From Marinobacter sp. ANT_B65 (GTDB lineage: Bacteria > Pseudomonadota > Gammaproteobacteria > Pseudomonadales > Oleiphilaceae), in NCBI RefSeq assembly GCF_002407605.1, contig NZ_NXGV01000005.1:62001-126000 (forward strand): a DNA stretch of 64,000 bases, read 5' to 3'. The notes beneath the pieces were generated by a model. That model did not search any database. It was given only the letters and a program-made list of their open reading frames with translations, and was not told the DNA's origin. Made by a program: the position numbers and the translations under genes. Numbering within the stretch: the stretch's first letter is position 1; every line of letters begins with the position of its first letter. Shown piece after piece: positions 44,715-53,959 of this stretch.

Positions 44715-45413
44715 TCAGGCTTTGCGGCGACGAGCCATGCCAAGACCAGCGAGCCCCAAGCCGAGCAACGCAAGGGTGCCGGGCTCGGGAACGGGTAGGG
44801 CTGTTGCGTTAAGCCTGGCATACAGCTCGTAATCACGTTTAGTACTTTCGGGCGTGCTGCCGTCGGCGGCCAGGCCAATTAGTTCCAGAGAGTACTCGAA
44901 ACCTCCGAGAATAAAGCTGGAGCTTGTGACCGATGCACCGGTTTGGGCAATGATGTCGTCAACCGGGCCATTGTTTTCATTCCAGCACCAGATCAAAAAG
45001 CATTCCCGGTATATGGCGTTGTCCACTGTTTCGTTATGTGAAAACACAAATGTACCTGCTGCGGTACCTGTGTCACCAAAGCCGGAAAGGCCAAGTGTTA
45101 TTGCAAGGTCGGTCGATGTCAGCACCGGGCCGGCGACTTGCCTGTTTTTGTGGGTCAGTGTACCTAGGCTGAAAATCGAATCATCGACGATCTGTATAGG
45201 CAGAGGGCTCGCATCAGTGAATTTGTAGCTGCTTTTTGGGCCCTGTCCCCAACTGATGAAATTGGTGCCGTCACCATTAACGCTGCCACCGTTGGTGTTC
45301 AGTGTGTTTTCAAATGTGCCTTCAATCGACGTTATGTCAACCGGAAACGCGGCTACACTCATGGCGGCTGTCAGCAGCAGCGCACCGAAGGATCCTTTCG
45401 CCAACATCTTCAT
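44715..45413 (-). CDS. PEP-CTERM exported protein, THxN family
   Basis: A 232-residue secreted protein. A signal peptide ends near SVAAFP. The C-terminus is the PEP-CTERM sorting signal: VPEPGTLALLGLGLAGLGMARRRKA, meaning a PEP motif, a helix and an Arg cluster, recognised and cleaved by an exosortase. The middle holds SLGTLTHKNRQV, which fits the THxN family of PEP-CTERM proteins. Such proteins are linked to exopolysaccharide or floc matrix. No exosortase gene is in this window. ATG 45413 with AGGAG upstream was chosen over a longer frame from 45476. A sigma-54-like promoter lies 66-82 bases upstream. Confidence 0.85.
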   Translation of the reverse strand: MKMLAKGSFGALLLTAAMSVAAFPVDITSIEGTFENTLNTNGGSVNGDGTNFISWGQGPKSSYKFTDASPLPIQIVDDSIFSLGTLTHKNRQVAGPVLTSTDLAITLGLSGFGDTGTAAGTFVFSHNETVDNAIYRECFLIWCWNENNGPVDDIIAQTGASVTSSSFILGGFEYSLELIGLAADGSTPESTKRDYELYARLNATALPVPEPGTLALLGLGLAGLGMARRRKA

Positions 45414-45478
45414 GGCATTACTCCTGACCTTAATGATGAGATGACATAATTCATTTATGTCGCAAGTTACTACCATTA

Positions 45479-45495
45479 AGCCAGTTTCGTGCCAA
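45479..45495 (-). promoter_or_regulatory. sigma-54 (RpoN) type promoter of the PEP-CTERM gene
   Basis: On the minus strand TTGGCACGAAACTGGCT differs from the RpoN consensus YTGGCACG-N4-TTGCW in one base, and the GG and GC pairs are exactly ten bases apart as required. The start of transcription would be near 45468, leaving a 55-base leader. Confidence 0.7.
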
Positions 45496-45565
45496 CTATA
45501 AAATGCTATTTATAACAATGAGTTGCGGGCCCGGTTTTTTTGACCTGTAAACAAAGCTGACGGTG

Positions 45566-46816
45566 TCAGCCTGCACTGATCTCAAGCCCGTCAAACAGCT
45601 CTTGTCCAGGGTAGCCATCGGCTATCAGGCCTGAATCATGTTGATATTTCCGGATAGCGGAACGGGTTGCCGGCCCGAGAATACCGTCGGGTTTGCCTGC
45701 GTTGTATCCGCGCTCGTTGAGAGCAGACTGGAGTGCCATTATGGTGTCACGTGACAGCGCCGGAGTGTCAGTCGGTGGCGGGTTCTGGAGTACGCCGGCA
45801 CCAGCGATGCGGTCGGCCAGATGGCCGACTGCTATGGCGTAAAACTCCGAACGGTTCCAGCCCATAATTACCTTGAAGTTGTGATATGCCAGAAAGGCCG
45901 GACCGCGATGTCCGGCCGGAACGACCAGTGCAGCATTGATCTCTTCCCGGGCGAGCGGTTTTCCAAATGCATCGGTAATGCCTAATTCGCGCCACTTGTT
46001 CAGTGTAAGTCTCCGGCCGTCGGCCAGTGAGTAGTCAAAATTCTCAGGCAACTGCACTTCCCGGCCCCAGCGGTACTCTCCATCCCAGTTCATGGACTGA
46101 AGAAAGCGTCCGGCAGACATCATCGCATCTGGCAGGCTGTGCCAGAGGTCACGACGCCCATCGCCGTCGGCGTCCACTGCGTGCTTGAGAAACACGGTGG
46201 GCATGAACTGTACGTGGCCCATGGCTCCTGCCCAGGAACCTTCCATTTGATCTGCCGGGATAGCGCCCTCATCAATGATGCGCAGCGCAGCGATCAGCTG
46301 CTCGGTGAAAAAAGTGCTGCGACGTGCGTCGCAGGCCAGCGTCGTCAGTGAATCTGGTACTGACATTTTCCCGAAGTAGCTGCCAAAGTTTGTTTCCAGC
46401 CCCCAGAAGGAGACCAGATAGGCCGCAGGTACGCCGGTTGCTTCGGTAACCCGTGCCAGTAATTCACTGTGCTCTTTGATCAGTTCACGCCCCTTCGTCA
46501 CCCGGTAGTCATTCACCCGGCGGTTGAGATAATCGGCGAATGTAGTGGTGAACTCGGGTTGCTTGCGGTCCAGTTCGATGACACGGTCTATATGTTTGAC
46601 CCCTGTCATTACTTCCTGGGCCGTCTTGGCACTGACTCCGGCCGCAATGGCTTTTTCCTGTAACTGCAACTTGCACTCTTCGAAGCCGTCGGGGGTTTCA
46701 GGGATAGCTTCACTTTCTGCAAAGGCAGGCAGCGTAGACGTAGCCAGAAGGGCTGATAGAGAAAGACGGCATGCCATATGCCGGTTGGGCAGAATCCTTG
46801 CAAGCTTGATCAGCAC
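45566..46816 (-). CDS. lytic murein transglycosylase, MltB family with peptidoglycan-binding domain
   Basis: A 416-residue periplasmic enzyme. A signal peptide ends near LPAFAES. The catalytic domain has the glutamate Glu141 in FWGLETNFG and the MGHVQFMPTVFLKHAVDADGDGRRD signature of MltB-type enzymes. The C-terminus (about 350-412) is a PG_binding_1 domain with ALNERGYNAGKPDGILGPATRSAIRKYQ. It cleaves glycan strands to 1,6-anhydromuramic ends. There is no lipobox, so it is soluble. GTG 46816 follows GAGG; ATG 46777 is possible. Confidence 0.92.
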   Translation of the reverse strand: MLIKLARILPNRHMACRLSLSALLATSTLPAFAESEAIPETPDGFEECKLQLQEKAIAAGVSAKTAQEVMTGVKHIDRVIELDRKQPEFTTTFADYLNRRVNDYRVTKGRELIKEHSELLARVTEATGVPAAYLVSFWGLETNFGSYFGKMSVPDSLTTLACDARRSTFFTEQLIAALRIIDEGAIPADQMEGSWAGAMGHVQFMPTVFLKHAVDADGDGRRDLWHSLPDAMMSAGRFLQSMNWDGEYRWGREVQLPENFDYSLADGRRLTLNKWRELGITDAFGKPLAREEINAALVVPAGHRGPAFLAYHNFKVIMGWNRSEFYAIAVGHLADRIAGAGVLQNPPPTDTPALSRDTIMALQSALNERGYNAGKPDGILGPATRSAIRKYQHDSGLIADGYPGQELFDGLEISAG

Positions 46817-47060
46817 GTGAAACCTCGATCAGGATAAAAGATGTGGACGATAACAGTCATGGTAGCGCGTTTTCATTCCAGGGAAACGCTTTACGGGGCT
46901 GCCAGGAGTGACAGTTCTTTAACCTGTTGGCTCCGAAGCCTTTTGAAGTGCCGTTTCTGTCTGTCTTCGTGTTTGAAGTTTGTGGTTTTTTGTAGTTTGC
47001 AGGTTTCCCTTGAGGGTCTTTGTTCTATAGTTGGACGATACATTTACGAGAGTTGGATGC

Positions 47061-47933
47061 ATGGCAACGCTGAAAGCGCTGGTGGTTGATGATGCCAGTT
47101 TTGTAAGAGACCTGGTCAAGCGGACAATACGCCAGCGGTTTCCGGTTATTGAAACCACCGATGCCCAGAACGGCCGCAGGGCTCAGTCACTTATGTCCCG
47201 TGCGGAATTTGACCTGATTCTCTGTGACTGGGAAATGCCGGAAATGTCTGGTCTTGAGTTGCTGCAATGGATGCGCCAGCAACCTCAGTATGAGAAGACT
47301 CCATTCATCATGATTACCAGCCGTGGTGATAAGGATCATGTTATTGAGGCGGTGAAGGAAGGCGTCTCTGAATACCTTGGCAAGCCATTCAGTCCGGAAG
47401 GCCTGAGCAAGAAAATCATCAAGGTAATGGGGCAGACTCTGACAGCTGCCATGGGTCAGAGTGGAAAATCCATGGCGGGCCCGGCTGATGCGTTCAAAGA
47501 GTCGGCTGTTCTGCTTACGCAAAAACGTGAAACCCAGTCGCCACTCCCGACAGCCTCTGCGTCCTCGGTACTCTTGTCTCCGGAAAGTCCGAAACCGGCG
47601 GTGGCCAAAAGCAGTAGTATGAGTCTGGCCTCGATCCGCTTTGCAGAAAGTAGCCTGAAATCGGCGGTAAAAGACATTAACCTGACGGAGGTGAGGGTCA
47701 TTGCAAGGCGGGATCAGGACTTTCCGGGCATTCTGGATCAGGCTGTTGTTGATATAGAGACCGGCGAAGGCCAGATGGCCAGGCTGAATGGTTATGTGCA
47801 TCAGTTGCAGGCGGTTGATAAGCGCCGGGATACCGATTTTGTGAGCATCACTGTCCGGTTTGTGGATGAAGATCCGAAGAAACTTGAAGACCTGTCTCGT
47901 TTTATAGCGCGCTTCCGGGCCGGGAAGCGCTGA
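47061..47933 (+). CDS. response regulator with C-terminal PilZ-like domain
   Basis: A 290-residue protein. Residues 1-120 are a CheY-like receiver with the phosphoacceptor Asp56 in ILCDWEMP, the switch Thr/Ser in MITSRGD and Lys in LGKPFSPEG. A Ser/Pro-rich linker of about 70 residues follows. The last 100 residues (from about SLASIRFAE) look like a degenerate PilZ barrel; the c-di-GMP-binding RxxxR motif is not clear, so binding is doubtful. No histidine kinase is adjacent, since the neighbouring phoR belongs with phoB. Its target is unknown. Confidence 0.75.
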   Translation: MATLKALVVDDASFVRDLVKRTIRQRFPVIETTDAQNGRRAQSLMSRAEFDLILCDWEMPEMSGLELLQWMRQQPQYEKTPFIMITSRGDKDHVIEAVKEGVSEYLGKPFSPEGLSKKIIKVMGQTLTAAMGQSGKSMAGPADAFKESAVLLTQKRETQSPLPTASASSVLLSPESPKPAVAKSSSMSLASIRFAESSLKSAVKDINLTEVRVIARRDQDFPGILDQAVVDIETGEGQMARLNGYVHQLQAVDKRRDTDFVSITVRFVDEDPKKLEDLSRFIARFRAGKR

Positions 47934-47969
47934 ATTCTTTTTATCTCCCAGGCCCCATCCGGGAGTATG

Positions 47970-49277
47970 TTACTTTTCCGGGCCCTCTATCAGCCGATCT
48001 GCCGGGAAATGGCAGGTAAATTCGCTGCCTTTGCCGAGTTGGCTGCGTATTTCCAGGCTGCCATCATGGTTGATAAGTGCGTGCTTTACGATGGCCAGAC
48101 CCAGGCCCGTACCGCCGGTGTCTTTATGCCGGCTGGGGTCGGCGCGGTAAAAGCGTTCGGTTAGCCTGGGGAGATGAATCTCATCGATGCCCGAGCCGGA
48201 ATCTTTTACCGAAAGATGTCCGCCTTCACTGTTGGTGGACCAGAAGACGCTTACCTGACCCTTGGCGGGCGTGTATTTGACTGCGTTGAATATCAGGTTG
48301 GAGAAGGCACTGCGCAACTGGTATTCGTCGCCTTTCAGGAAGTGTGCTCCGGACGCTTCAAAGGTAATCTCGTGTTGCTTCTTTCCACTGAGTGTCCGGG
48401 CATCCTGGCATATCTGCCGGACAAGACAGTCTATGTCGGTGGGTGTATTGCTCTGTGTGTGTTCACTGGTTTCAATCCTGGAGAGCAGAATGAGATCAGT
48501 AATCAGTGCTTCCATGCGCGAGGACTGGGTGCCCATGGTATTGATTGCCCGCTGCCATTTGGCAGGGAGATCGCCAGCGTTGTCCGCCAGTGTTTCCAGA
48601 TAACCGCTGATCACTGTAAGTGGCGTCCGCATTTCGTGGGAGACGTTGCTGACGAAATCCCTGCGCATCTGTTCAAGCTGGTGCAGGCGTGTAACATCCT
48701 TGGCTACAATCAGGCGATCATCATTTCCGAACAGGCTGATCTGGATCTGCAGGTGAATATGGGGCCTGGAGGGCGAATGGATTTCAAGGGGCTCGTGGTA
48801 GTTCTTGGCGTCGAAGTAGGATCTGAAGGCAGGTGTACGGATGAGGTTAAAGATGTACTGCCCCTGATCCGTGTTGCGCCGAAACCCCAGCAAATACTCC
48901 GCCGAGCCGTTCCACCACTCCATAGTACCGCGTGCGTTGGTCATAATGACCCCATCGCGCATGGCATTGGTGGATTCCTGTATGCGATCTATTCGTGCCC
49001 TCAGCCTGTCGAGGGTTTGCAGGTGATTCTGGTTGAGTTTATGCAGTTTTTCAAAAAGAATGCCCCAGATGCCGATGCTTTGAGGCGCTTCGGTTGTGTC
49101 ATTCGGGGCCGCCAGCCATTGTGCCAGGCGATGAATCTGATAAAGATTCCAGAGCATATAGGCTCCGAGGCCTGAGATCAGCCCGTAAAGCGGATATCCA
49201 AGGTACAAACCAGCAAGGGTTGTGCCTGCGAGACTGGCAAGCGTGTAGCGCAGATGGCGCGACCAGTTATGCTGCAT
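47970..49277 (-). CDS. phoR: phosphate-regulon sensor histidine kinase PhoR
   Basis: A 435-residue inner-membrane kinase. Two N-terminal helices (about 12-46) are followed by a PAS domain around 100-190 and the dimerisation domain with His214 in VSNVSHEMRTPL. The ATPase domain shows NLIFNAVKYTP, DSGSGIDE and GGTGLGLAIVKH. The short loop between helices is typical of PhoR, which senses phosphate through PstB-PhoU rather than directly. It lies 43 bases after phoB in the same direction. Confidence 0.94.
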   Translation of the reverse strand: MQHNWSRHLRYTLASLAGTTLAGLYLGYPLYGLISGLGAYMLWNLYQIHRLAQWLAAPNDTTEAPQSIGIWGILFEKLHKLNQNHLQTLDRLRARIDRIQESTNAMRDGVIMTNARGTMEWWNGSAEYLLGFRRNTDQGQYIFNLIRTPAFRSYFDAKNYHEPLEIHSPSRPHIHLQIQISLFGNDDRLIVAKDVTRLHQLEQMRRDFVSNVSHEMRTPLTVISGYLETLADNAGDLPAKWQRAINTMGTQSSRMEALITDLILLSRIETSEHTQSNTPTDIDCLVRQICQDARTLSGKKQHEITFEASGAHFLKGDEYQLRSAFSNLIFNAVKYTPAKGQVSVFWSTNSEGGHLSVKDSGSGIDEIHLPRLTERFYRADPSRHKDTGGTGLGLAIVKHALINHDGSLEIRSQLGKGSEFTCHFPADRLIEGPEK

Positions 49278-49320
49278 TAACGGCTACCCTGTATTGCTTT
49301 TGCGGTTTGTACCGGCCTTA

Positions 49321-50013
49321 TCAGGCAGGCTGGATAGAGAAACGGTAACCGGCGCCTCTGACTGTCTGGATAAGATAGTCGTGGTGTTCACCCAGAGCCT
49401 TGCGCAGCCGCCGGATGTGCACATCAACGGTTCGCTCTTCAACGTAAACATTGCCACCCCACACCTGGTCCAGAAGCTGGGAGCGTGTATACACTCGTTC
49501 CTGATGCGTCATGAAAAACTGCAGTAAACGATACTCTGTAGGCCCGATGTTAAGCGAGCTATTGTTTGCAGTGACACGGTGGCTTGAGGGGTCCAGTGTC
49601 AGACCGTCAACTTCGATGGGGCTGTCGATACCAGGAGGTGTTGCCCGGCGGAGCACTGCTTTGAGCCGTGCGACCAGTTCTCTGGGGCTGAAGGGTTTGG
49701 TGATGTAATCGTCAGCACCGACTTCCAGGCCGCGGATTTTGTTGTCTTCCTCAACTTTGGCGGTCAGCATGATAATGGGGATGTTTGTTGTGGTCTCTTC
49801 TTTTTTCAGGCGCCTTGCGAGCTCTATGCCGCTGCTGCCCGGAAGCATCCAGTCCAGTAAAATGATATCCGGTTGTCTGTCAATAATCAGGGCATGGGCT
49901 TCACGGGCATCTGCGGCTTCCATGCAATCGTAATCGGCCATTTCCAGTGCGACTGCGATCATTTCGCGGATCGCGGGTTCATCGTCGACGATCAGGACGG
50001 TTTTTCCAGACAT
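49321..50013 (-). CDS. phoB: phosphate-regulon response regulator PhoB
   Basis: A 230-residue OmpR-type regulator. The receiver has Asp54 in LLDWMLPG, and the C-terminal winged helix shows NIGPTEYRLLQFFMTHQERVYTRSQLL and VDVHIRRLRKAL, matching PhoB along its length. It activates genes with Pho boxes, including pstS and, through the box at 50070-50087, its own operon. Confidence 0.96.
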   Translation of the reverse strand: MSGKTVLIVDDEPAIREMIAVALEMADYDCMEAADAREAHALIIDRQPDIILLDWMLPGSSGIELARRLKKEETTTNIPIIMLTAKVEEDNKIRGLEVGADDYITKPFSPRELVARLKAVLRRATPPGIDSPIEVDGLTLDPSSHRVTANNSSLNIGPTEYRLLQFFMTHQERVYTRSQLLDQVWGGNVYVEERTVDVHIRRLRKALGEHHDYLIQTVRGAGYRFSIQPA

Positions 50014-50069
50014 AATCTATAACCTGTTTCAGACCTTGATTTATTGCTGACCTATTACAACGTCCCAAT

Positions 50070-50087
50070 GTTACAACTATGTGACAA
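50070..50087 (-). promoter_or_regulatory. Pho box upstream of phoB
   Basis: On the minus strand TTGTCACATAGTTGTAAC forms two PhoB half sites four bases apart, 57 bases before the phoB start. This implies positive autoregulation of phoBR. Confidence 0.85.
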
Positions 50088-50127
50088 GGTTAGCCCATTC
50101 TGGCGCGGGCTCCGCAAAGCGGCTTTC

Positions 50128-51015
50128 TCAGGAAAGGAAGAGGTCGATAGCCAGGCCTGTAAAAACAGAAAAACCGGCCCAGTTGTTATTCAGAAATGCC
50201 TTGAAACAGCCATCGCGGTCGCGATCTTTGGCCAGAAACTGCTGGTAGATGAACAGGCAGGCCATGGCCAGCAGCCCGAGATAGTAAAAGGTGCCCAGTT
50301 CGCTGCGGTGTCCAACGATGACGAGTATGAATATCACCATGGCCTGGAGCACGCCGATGATCGTACGGTCGGCCTCACCGAAGAGGATGGCGGTAGACTT
50401 GATGCCTACTTTGATGTCGTCATCGCGATCAACCATGGCATAAAACGTATCGTAGGCAACCGTCCAGAGAACGTTGGCGGTAAAGAGTAGCCAGGTAATC
50501 TGACTGAGTTCGCCGGCCTGGGCGGCCCATGCCATGGGGATCGCCCAGGAAAATGCGGCGCCAAGAAACAGTTGGGGCATGTGGGTGTAGCGCTTGGTGA
50601 ACGGGTAGATAAAAGCCAGTGCGGCTCCGGCGAAGGACAGATAGAGCGTGAGGGTGTTAGTAAACAGCACCACCATCAAAAACGAGATAACACATAGTCC
50701 ACCGAAAAGTGCGACAGCCTCCCGGGGCTTTATCCTGCCGGTTGTCAGCGGCCGGTCTTTGGTGCGCTCGACATGTTTATCCCAGTCACGGTCTGCAAAA
50801 TCGTTGATGGCGCAGCCGGCGGCGCGCATGAAAAATACACCCAGAGTAAAGACAAGGATATTGCCGATGTCCGGGCTGCCTTCCCCTGCAAGCCACAGAG
50901 CCCAGTATGTGGGCCAGAGCAGGAGCAGCGAGCCAATAGGGCGATTGATACGCAGCAACTGTGCGTAGTCGGCAAGGCGACTCCGTATGTGTTCTGGCAC
51001 AGCATCAGGCAACAT
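50128..51015 (-). CDS. ubiA: 4-hydroxybenzoate octaprenyltransferase UbiA
   Basis: A 295-residue membrane prenyltransferase that attaches the isoprenoid tail in ubiquinone synthesis. The two Asp-rich motifs that bind prenyl diphosphate through Mg are NDFADRDWD (Asn71-Asp79) and DRDDDIKVG near 195. About nine helices are predicted. It follows ubiC by 110 bases and has its own promoter. Confidence 0.95.
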   Translation of the reverse strand: MLPDAVPEHIRSRLADYAQLLRINRPIGSLLLLWPTYWALWLAGEGSPDIGNILVFTLGVFFMRAAGCAINDFADRDWDKHVERTKDRPLTTGRIKPREAVALFGGLCVISFLMVVLFTNTLTLYLSFAGAALAFIYPFTKRYTHMPQLFLGAAFSWAIPMAWAAQAGELSQITWLLFTANVLWTVAYDTFYAMVDRDDDIKVGIKSTAILFGEADRTIIGVLQAMVIFILVIVGHRSELGTFYYLGLLAMACLFIYQQFLAKDRDRDGCFKAFLNNNWAGFSVFTGLAIDLFLS

Positions 51016-51071
51016 GGATATATCCGTTTGGGGTGTTTTGAAAAGAGTGTCTGAAAAATCAAAGTATAAAG

Positions 51072-51100
51072 ATTATAGCCAGTGCATGGGCACGGGTGAA
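51072..51100 (-). promoter_or_regulatory. promoter of ubiA
   Basis: On the minus strand TTCACC (51100-51095) and a perfect TATAAT (51077-51072) are 17 bases apart, 56 bases before the ubiA start codon. Confidence 0.6.
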
Positions 51101-51125
51101 AGTCAGAGTGTTTTGCTGTGGTTTG

Positions 51126-51713
51126 TCAGTTCGGGTCGTAAAGAACCGGCAGCAGGTATTCGCCCACAAGCAGGGCGCTCTTTTTGTTGCTGAACAGGGA
51201 GCGGCGCGCAATTTCAGGAGCCCGGGATGGCGATGAGCGGAGATTCAGGCGGTTGCAGAGCCCTGTTTCAATCGGCCCGCGTTGCCATTCTCGGCAACTG
51301 AACAGATAGGCTCCCAGCGGTTTGCTACCAAGGTGAATAAGGCGCCGGTCTGCACCTGACAGGCAGGCAAGGGGAATAACCGTGCGCGCGAGAACCCAGG
51401 GCTTCCCGTCTCCACACAGACGTACCTCGCGGATCCATGCCTTTTGGCGCAGAGGGATTCTGAGGCGCCGGGCTTCTTCAAGAGTAGGTGCAGCGTAGCC
51501 TTCCCGCTGAACTTCCACGTGAAACGCGCTTGCGCACTGCTTTTGCAGAGCCCGGGTAAAGGAGCCCTTTACCTGCAGCCATTGCCGGGCCGGGCCATGG
51601 ACATCCGGATTGCGAAGCCCGGCTGCGGCGAGAGACTGATACCAATCTGTTGGTGGAATAATCAGATTGGTGCTGTCTGCGCAGATACCGATATCAGAGA
51701 CCTTTGACGGCAT
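51126..51713 (-). CDS. ubiC: chorismate pyruvate-lyase UbiC
   Basis: A 195-residue protein that converts chorismate to 4-hydroxybenzoate and pyruvate, the first ubiquinone-specific step. The REVRLCGDGKPWVLARTVIP segment and the closing RRSLFSNKKSALLVGEYLLP, with its conserved glutamate, are typical. It overlaps the end of hpt by 20 bases, so hpt, ubiC and possibly ubiA are transcribed together. Confidence 0.93.
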   Translation of the reverse strand: MPSKVSDIGICADSTNLIIPPTDWYQSLAAAGLRNPDVHGPARQWLQVKGSFTRALQKQCASAFHVEVQREGYAAPTLEEARRLRIPLRQKAWIREVRLCGDGKPWVLARTVIPLACLSGADRRLIHLGSKPLGAYLFSCREWQRGPIETGLCNRLNLRSSPSRAPEIARRSLFSNKKSALLVGEYLLPVLYDPN

Positions 51714-52251
51714 AGATTCCGGGAGCGTTACGCCAGTAGCCTTTGTAGTCCATGCCGTAACCGAAGAGAAAGCGGTCTTCTACATCCAGTCCGGTGAAAT
51801 CGGCTTTCAGGCCCGGACGGGCCTTGCGGTCATGCTGTTTGTCTACCAGTACCGCAGTCAGAACCTGCTTCGCGCCATGGGCCTGGCAGTAGTCAGCAAT
51901 GGCGCACAGGGTGGTGCCTTCATCAAGGATGTCGTCAATAATCAGTACAATGCGATCTTTCATGTCAGCTTCAGGCTGAAGCTTCCATTCAAGAATGCCG
52001 CCGGTGGTTTCCTGGCGGTAGCGCGTTGCATGAAGGTATTCCGCCTGAACCGGAAACCTGAGCTGAGGCAGTAGTTGGCCGGTAAAGATCAGCCCGCCGT
52101 TCATTACACAAAACAGCAGAGGATTACTGTCTTTGAGGCGGCCGGTAATGTCGTCGGCCAGAGCACGAATAGCAGCCTGTACCTGTTGCTCACCAACCAG
52201 GCAATCTGCTTCTGCCATAACCTGGTTCATTTCGGCGACGGTATCGCTCAT
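51694..52251 (-). CDS. hpt: hypoxanthine-guanine phosphoribosyltransferase Hpt
   Basis: A 185-residue purine salvage enzyme. The PRPP-binding motif LIIDDILDEGTTL is at 103-115, MNGGLIFTGQL near 50, and FLFGYGMDYKGYWRN near the end holds the base-contact loop. ATG 52251 has AGGA nine bases upstream and begins the domain; a much longer in-frame opening to 52986 is low-complexity translation of promoter DNA and was rejected. Confidence 0.93.
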   Translation of the reverse strand: MSDTVAEMNQVMAEADCLVGEQQVQAAIRALADDITGRLKDSNPLLFCVMNGGLIFTGQLLPQLRFPVQAEYLHATRYRQETTGGILEWKLQPEADMKDRIVLIIDDILDEGTTLCAIADYCQAHGAKQVLTAVLVDKQHDRKARPGLKADFTGLDVEDRFLFGYGMDYKGYWRNAPGIYAVKGL

Positions 52252-52279
52252 AACGGTCGGTCCTGTCGTAAAACCGGCG

Positions 52280-52285
52280 ATTATA
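52280..52285 (-). promoter_or_regulatory. candidate -10 box of hpt
   Basis: A perfect TATAAT on the minus strand lies 28 bases before the hpt start. No -35 box stands at the right distance; the upstream DNA is an unusual G/C run (52301-52315). Confidence 0.4.
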
Positions 52286-52526
52286 CCGGAGAGGGACTGT
52301 GGAGGGGAGGGGGGGTAGCCCCGACAATTGACAGAAAAAGCCAGGTGGATGCGTCTGTGCCGGAATTGGTCAATCCGGATGCTCCGGGTATTATGGCGTG
52401 GCGAGGCTTGAAAATTATTCTGTAAGGTGGATTTTGCGGTTTGCCGGAGTAACAAAAGCACTTGCTTAAAGCATATTGTTCGACAATTACCGTAGCAGCC
52501 ACAGGCGTGTGGTGGAGAGATTGTAT

Positions 52527-52694
52527 ATGAAGAAGTGGCAGTGCGTGGTGTGTGGTCTGGTTTATGATGAAGCGGAAGGCTGGCCCGAAGATGGCATTGA
52601 GCCGGGTACAGTGTGGGATGATGTGCCCGAAGACTGGGTCTGCCCCGATTGTGGCGTAGGCAAAGAAGATTTTGAAATGATTGAGATCGGCTGA
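52527..52694 (+). CDS. rubredoxin
   Basis: A 55-residue iron protein. Four cysteines (6, 9, 39, 42) in CVVCG and CPDCG bind one iron. It carries electrons from the reductase encoded 20 bases downstream, in many marine bacteria to alkane hydroxylases or other oxygenases. GGAGAG (52514-52519) supports ATG 52527. The alkane hydroxylase itself is not in the window. Confidence 0.95.
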   Translation: MKKWQCVVCGLVYDEAEGWPEDGIEPGTVWDDVPEDWVCPDCGVGKEDFEMIEIG

Positions 52695-52713
52695 ACCCGA
52701 GCGGAGTATCGTT

Positions 52714-53868
52714 ATGACAGAGCAGGCCCCCATAGTTATTATCGGAACCGGTTTGGCGGGATATTCTCTGGCCCGGGAAATTCGCAAGCAGGATAAGGAA
52801 ATCCCGGTTGTGATGGTGACTGCTGATGATGGTGTCAGCTACTCCAAGCCGATGCTGTCCACCGGTTTTACTAAAGGCAAGGATGCAGACGGATTGGCCC
52901 AGGCTGCTACTGAAGCTATGGCAGGGCAACTTGGTCTTGAGCTCCGGACCTTTACGACGGTGACTGGCATAGACACGGAAGGTCACAGGGTTTTGCTGGG
53001 CGATGAGAGCCTGTCATATAGCAAACTGGTGCTTGCCTGGGGAGCGGGGGTTATTCGTCTGACCATACCGGGTAGTGGCCAGGAGCGTATATTCCCGATC
53101 AATGATCTTGCAGATTACCGTGCTTTCCGTAAAGCGCTGAACCCGGATAGTCGTGTGGCTATTATGGGCGCAGGACTTATTGGTTGTGAATTTGCGAACG
53201 ATTTGCGTAATGGTGGCTATGAGGTGGATGTGATCGCACCTTCCGATGCTGTCATGCCGAGCTTGCTGCCGCCATCTGCTGCCGGTGCAGTTCAGGCAGA
53301 ACTCGAATCGCTGGGTGTGCGCTTTCATCTGGAAACCGTGGTTGAGCGGATTGAGGCGGCAGAACCGGGTGTAACCCTGTTTCTGGCCAATGGTGATCAA
53401 TTGCAGGCGGATCTGGTGATTTCCGCTGTGGGGCTGCGGCCCCGCACGGCATTGGCGCAGGCTGCCGGAATCGACACGGGCCGTGGAGTCACGGTGAACC
53501 GGGCTCTGGAAACCTCGGCTCCGGATGTCTATGCACTGGGCGATTGCGCGGAAGTGGACGGCCATGTACTGCTTTACGTACTGCCTCTGATGGCCTGCGC
53601 CCGTGCACTGGCAAAAACCCTCACAGGTGAGCGCACAGAAGTGAGCTATGGCACCATGCCGGTGATGATCAAGACACCTTGCTGCCCGGCGGCAGTCTGC
53701 CCGCCGCCATCAGATGTTGAAGGCAACTGGGAAGCCGAGATGGACGGCACCAGTGTAAAAGCCCTGTTCAAAAACGCGGAAGGCGATGTATTGGGCTTTG
53801 CGGTAACCGGCCGCTTTGCGCTGGAGAAACAGGCTTTGTCCAGGGTTGTACCACCCATTCATTCATGA
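52714..53868 (+). CDS. rubredoxin-NAD(+) reductase
   Basis: A 384-residue FAD-dependent pyridine nucleotide-disulfide oxidoreductase-type enzyme. The FAD loop IIGTGLAGYSLAREIR is at the start, the NAD loop VAIMGAGLIGCEFANDL near 150, and the FAD-closing VYALGDCAEVDG near 275. A C-terminal rubredoxin-reductase domain follows. It forms an operon with the rubredoxin gene. CGGAG precedes ATG 52714. AlkT-type function is likely. Confidence 0.93.
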   Translation: MTEQAPIVIIGTGLAGYSLAREIRKQDKEIPVVMVTADDGVSYSKPMLSTGFTKGKDADGLAQAATEAMAGQLGLELRTFTTVTGIDTEGHRVLLGDESLSYSKLVLAWGAGVIRLTIPGSGQERIFPINDLADYRAFRKALNPDSRVAIMGAGLIGCEFANDLRNGGYEVDVIAPSDAVMPSLLPPSAAGAVQAELESLGVRFHLETVVERIEAAEPGVTLFLANGDQLQADLVISAVGLRPRTALAQAAGIDTGRGVTVNRALETSAPDVYALGDCAEVDGHVLLYVLPLMACARALAKTLTGERTEVSYGTMPVMIKTPCCPAAVCPPPSDVEGNWEAEMDGTSVKALFKNAEGDVLGFAVTGRFALEKQALSRVVPPIHS

Positions 53869-53959
53869 GCAAGCTGCTCTCGCAGGCGCTTCACGTTGCG
53901 AAAATACCCCGCTTGGGGTAGAAACCCCGTCGTATGCTAACGAATCAACAGGAGCAGGC

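Noticed and set aside
48174..49175. 333-codon open frame on the + strand opposite phoR
   Set aside because: phoR shows every histidine-kinase motif on the other strand; this frame has none of its own.
52252..52986. 245-codon upstream extension of hpt
   Set aside because: It crosses the hpt promoter and runs antisense to the rubredoxin genes, and is low-complexity (Ser/Pro/His-rich); ATG 52251 fits the family.
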